Below are positions 13,973 to 15,540 of a stretch of DNA of 15,540 nucleotides, one piece after another. Numbering within the stretch: the stretch's first letter is position 1; every line of letters starts with the position of its first letter. This DNA is from Actinocrinis sp046724665 (GTDB taxonomy: Bacteria; Actinomycetota; Actinomycetes; Streptomycetales; Catenulisporaceae): NCBI GenBank assembly GCA_046724665.1, contig JBKOWZ010000225.1, positions 1 to 15,540 of the forward strand, read 5' to 3'. A program made the translations under genes and the position numbers. The notes beneath the pieces are model-generated. The model worked only from the letters and a program-made list of their open reading frames with translations, was not told the DNA's origin and did not search any database.

Positions 13973-15540
13973 GCTGCACCTCCTCTCGGGATCTCGACGG
14001 TGGCCCCGGGCGCGGGCGCGCCCAGGAATTCCAGCGCGAGCGACATGATCCGGGACTGCTCGTCGAGGTGCGGCCCGGCGTGGCCGCCGGCGCGCCACAC
14101 CGTCCGGTGCGCCGCGCCGTGCTCACGCAGGGCCGAGATATACGACTCGAGCTGTCCTGTCGGGCACCGCTCGTCGCCGGTCGCGCCGATCAGCAGCAGT
14201 GGTCCGCGTGTCCGCGCCGCGTACGTGATCGGGGACGCGGCCGTGTACCGGTCCGGGACCTGCTGCGGCGTGCCGCCGAACAGGGCTGTGTCAACCTCGC
14301 GCAGTACCGGTGTCGTCTCCGCGAAGCAGCGTATGTAGTCGCCGATCGGGTGTACCGCCACGGCCGCGGACCACAGCTCCGGCTGCACTCCCATGGCCAG
14401 CAACGCCAGGTAGCCGCCCCAGGAGTATCCGAACAACGCGATCCGGTCGTCCGTCGCAAGGCCCTTGTCAAGCAGGTGCGCGCGCACCGCGGCGAGGTCC
14501 TCGATCTGCGCGAGGCCGACGCGCCGGCCGAAGCCGTGCTGCCATGCGGACCCGTACCCGGTCGAGCCGCGGTAGTTGGTGCGCACGACGGCGTATCCCG
14601 CCTGGGAGAGCGCTTCGACCCGCGGGTCCGTGCTGTCACGGTCGTGCGTCGCGGGTCCGCCGTGCACGAGAAAGACGGTCGGCCACGGCGGATCGCCGGC
14701 CGGTGCCGTCAGGAAGCTGTGAATGTCGCCGTAGTCCGTGGCGGTCCACAGATCGCGAGTCGTCACAGACCCCTGTGGCGTGCTCGTCCGGGACGGCTGC
14801 GCCGACGGCTCGTCCGGATCGATCACGAGCGGGACGGCCGGGCTGCCGGCGCTGCTCCATATGCAGTGGATGGAGCCGTCCGGCGCGCACGACAGGTCGT
14901 GCACGGTCCCCTCGGACAGCGGCAGTTCCCGGACACCCGCGTCGGCGTCGAGGTCGGCGATCAGCAGCCTGCTTCGCCCGGCCGCCTCGTGCTGGATCAG
15001 CACTCTGCGCCCTCCCGGATACCACCCGGCCGAGGCCGTACTCGGGAAGGTCAGCTGCTCGCGATGGCGGATCGGGCTGCTCGGCGACCAGGTCGCGACC
15101 GTGAAGGCGGCGTCCCGCTCGACCATCAGCAGCAGTTCGGGCACGGCGTCGTCCGCGGCGCTCGCGGCGTCCGCACCACCGGCCGGGTCGAACTCCAGTG
15201 CCCACAGGCGCCGCTCGCGGCTGCCCGGCAGCGTCGTCATCACGCCGGTGCGCACGTCGCAGAGCACGACGGCGGCCGGTCCGTCCGGCGCACCCGCGAG
15301 GGCCAGCGTCGTGCCGTCCGGCGAGACGTCGGCCAGCCACCGGTAGCCCGCGACCGTGTGCACTTCCCGCCCGATCCCGCCCGGCGCACCGACGAAGCAA
15401 CGCGACCACTGATCCGTGCCGACGCAGATCGCCGCGAGGGTGCCGTCCCGGTCGAAGCCGACCCCGCGCGGCTTGCCGGTCGGCACGTCGAGCAGCGCCG
15501 GGCGCGCGGCGCCGCCGCCGAAGGGCGAGCGGCGCCACTG
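13969..15540 (-). CDS. S9 prolyl-oligopeptidase-family peptidase, N-terminus beyond window
   Basis: The frame is open to the right edge, so 523 residues are seen and the start is probably outside; a GTG at 15486 would give 505 but lies inside what looks like the beta-propeller. Numbered from that GTG, residues 1-250 contain repeated WSP/FD.dG-type propeller blades (VSPDGTTLAL 54-63, WYPGGRRVLI 155-164). The alpha/beta-hydrolase domain (about 255-490) has the oxyanion-region VHGGP (274-278), nucleophile GYSWGG (S355), acid in GATGDERCP (D438) and AGGHAGPH with H469. It is a serine peptidase of the acylaminoacyl/prolyl oligopeptidase group, usually cytoplasmic and acting on short peptides. It precedes the precursor with an ATGA overlap, so it is a good candidate for leader removal or trimming of the proline-rich tail. 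Family is firm; role is inferred. Confidence 0.9.
   Translation of the reverse strand, partial: QWRRSPFGGGAARPALLDVPTGKPRGVGFDRDGTLAAICVGTDQWSRCFVGAPGGIGREVHTVAGYRWLADVSPDGTTLALAGAPDGPAAVVLCDVRTGVMTTLPGSRERRLWALEFDPAGGADAASAADDAVPELLLMVERDAAFTVATWSPSSPIRHREQLTFPSTASAGWYPGGRRVLIQHEAAGRSRLLIADLDADAGVRELPLSEGTVHDLSCAPDGSIHCIWSSAGSPAVPLVIDPDEPSAQPSRTSTPQGSVTTRDLWTATDYGDIHSFLTAPAGDPPWPTVFLVHGGPATHDRDSTDPRVEALSQAGYAVVRTNYRGSTGYGSAWQHGFGRRVGLAQIEDLAAVRAHLLDKGLATDDRIALFGYSWGGYLALLAMGVQPELWSAAVAVHPIGDYIRCFAETTPVLREVDTALFGGTPQQVPDRYTAASPITYAARTRGPLLLIGATGDERCPTGQLESYISALREHGAAHRTVWRAGGHAGPHLDEQSRIMSLALEFLGAPAPGATVEIPRGGAA
13978..13986 (-). promoter_or_regulatory. Strong ribosome binding site of the precursor gene
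   Basis: Read on the minus strand, GAGAGGAGG precedes ATG 13972 by about 6 nt, inside the last codons of the peptidase gene. Near-complete match to the 16S tail supports translation of this very small ORF at a high level. Confidence 0.8.

Noticed and set aside
13832..14098. Longer 88-aa version of the precursor
   Set aside because: The added 42 residues overlap the peptidase gene and are Arg-rich shadow sequence; the strong ribosome site and ATGA overlap favour the 46-aa form.
13190..14338. Plus-strand 382-aa open frame over the precursor region
   Set aside because: It is antisense to the radical SAM gene, the precursor and the peptidase at once and has no domain signal.
14636..15538. Minus-strand 300-aa open frame at the right edge
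   Set aside because: Shifted-frame shadow of the S9 peptidase, Arg/Gly-rich, and without catalytic motifs.
8661..15540. Bottromycin cluster
   Set aside because: No YcaO genes, only one radical SAM methyltransferase, and a core at the C-terminus without the bottromycin motif.

Overview
The window is very GC-rich, with G/C in nearly all third codon positions, GTG and TTG starts beside ATG, and gene families common in Streptomyces and related orders. It comes from an actinobacterium; I cannot name the genus. No rRNA, tRNA, CRISPR array or insertion sequence was recognised.

Left half (about 1-8664): a nucleotide- and TIR-centred accessory locus, probably a conflict/defence or stress-signalling system. 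On the minus strand, four genes are chained by 4-nt stop/start overlaps: an N-terminal TIR protein (6094-4805), a MoxR-type AAA+ ATPase (4808-3897), a vWA-like protein with a degenerate metal site (3900-2929), and a 535-aa protein with a C-terminal FxsC-like TIR domain (2932-1325). After 80 nt comes a GTPase gene (1244 to the left edge, incomplete). Divergent from the operon, across a 140-bp region with an inverted repeat and a direct repeat, are a SLOG-like nucleotide-binding protein with four membrane helices (6235-7320) and a protein (7417-8664) whose only Cys, plus a late His and Asn, suggest a papain-like peptidase or toxin. The layout resembles MoxR/vWA/VMAP ternary conflict systems, with sensor (SLOG), switch (AAA+, GTPase) and effector (TIR, possible protease) parts.

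Right half (8661-15540): a RiPP (ribosomally made, modified peptide) cluster on the minus strand, in the order prolyl-oligopeptidase-family (S9) peptidase (incomplete at the right edge), 46-codon precursor peptide, B12-binding radical SAM enzyme with an extra C-terminal domain, cytochrome P450, and MFS exporter. Peptidase and precursor overlap by ATGA; P450 and MFS overlap by 8 nt. The precursor ends in alternating Val-Pro and has no Cys, Tyr or Trp, which suits C-methylation by the radical SAM enzyme better than thioether or biaryl chemistry. A 10-bp hairpin and short tandem repeats lie between precursor and radical SAM gene. The two halves converge at 8661-8664, where one CTAG supplies both stop codons.
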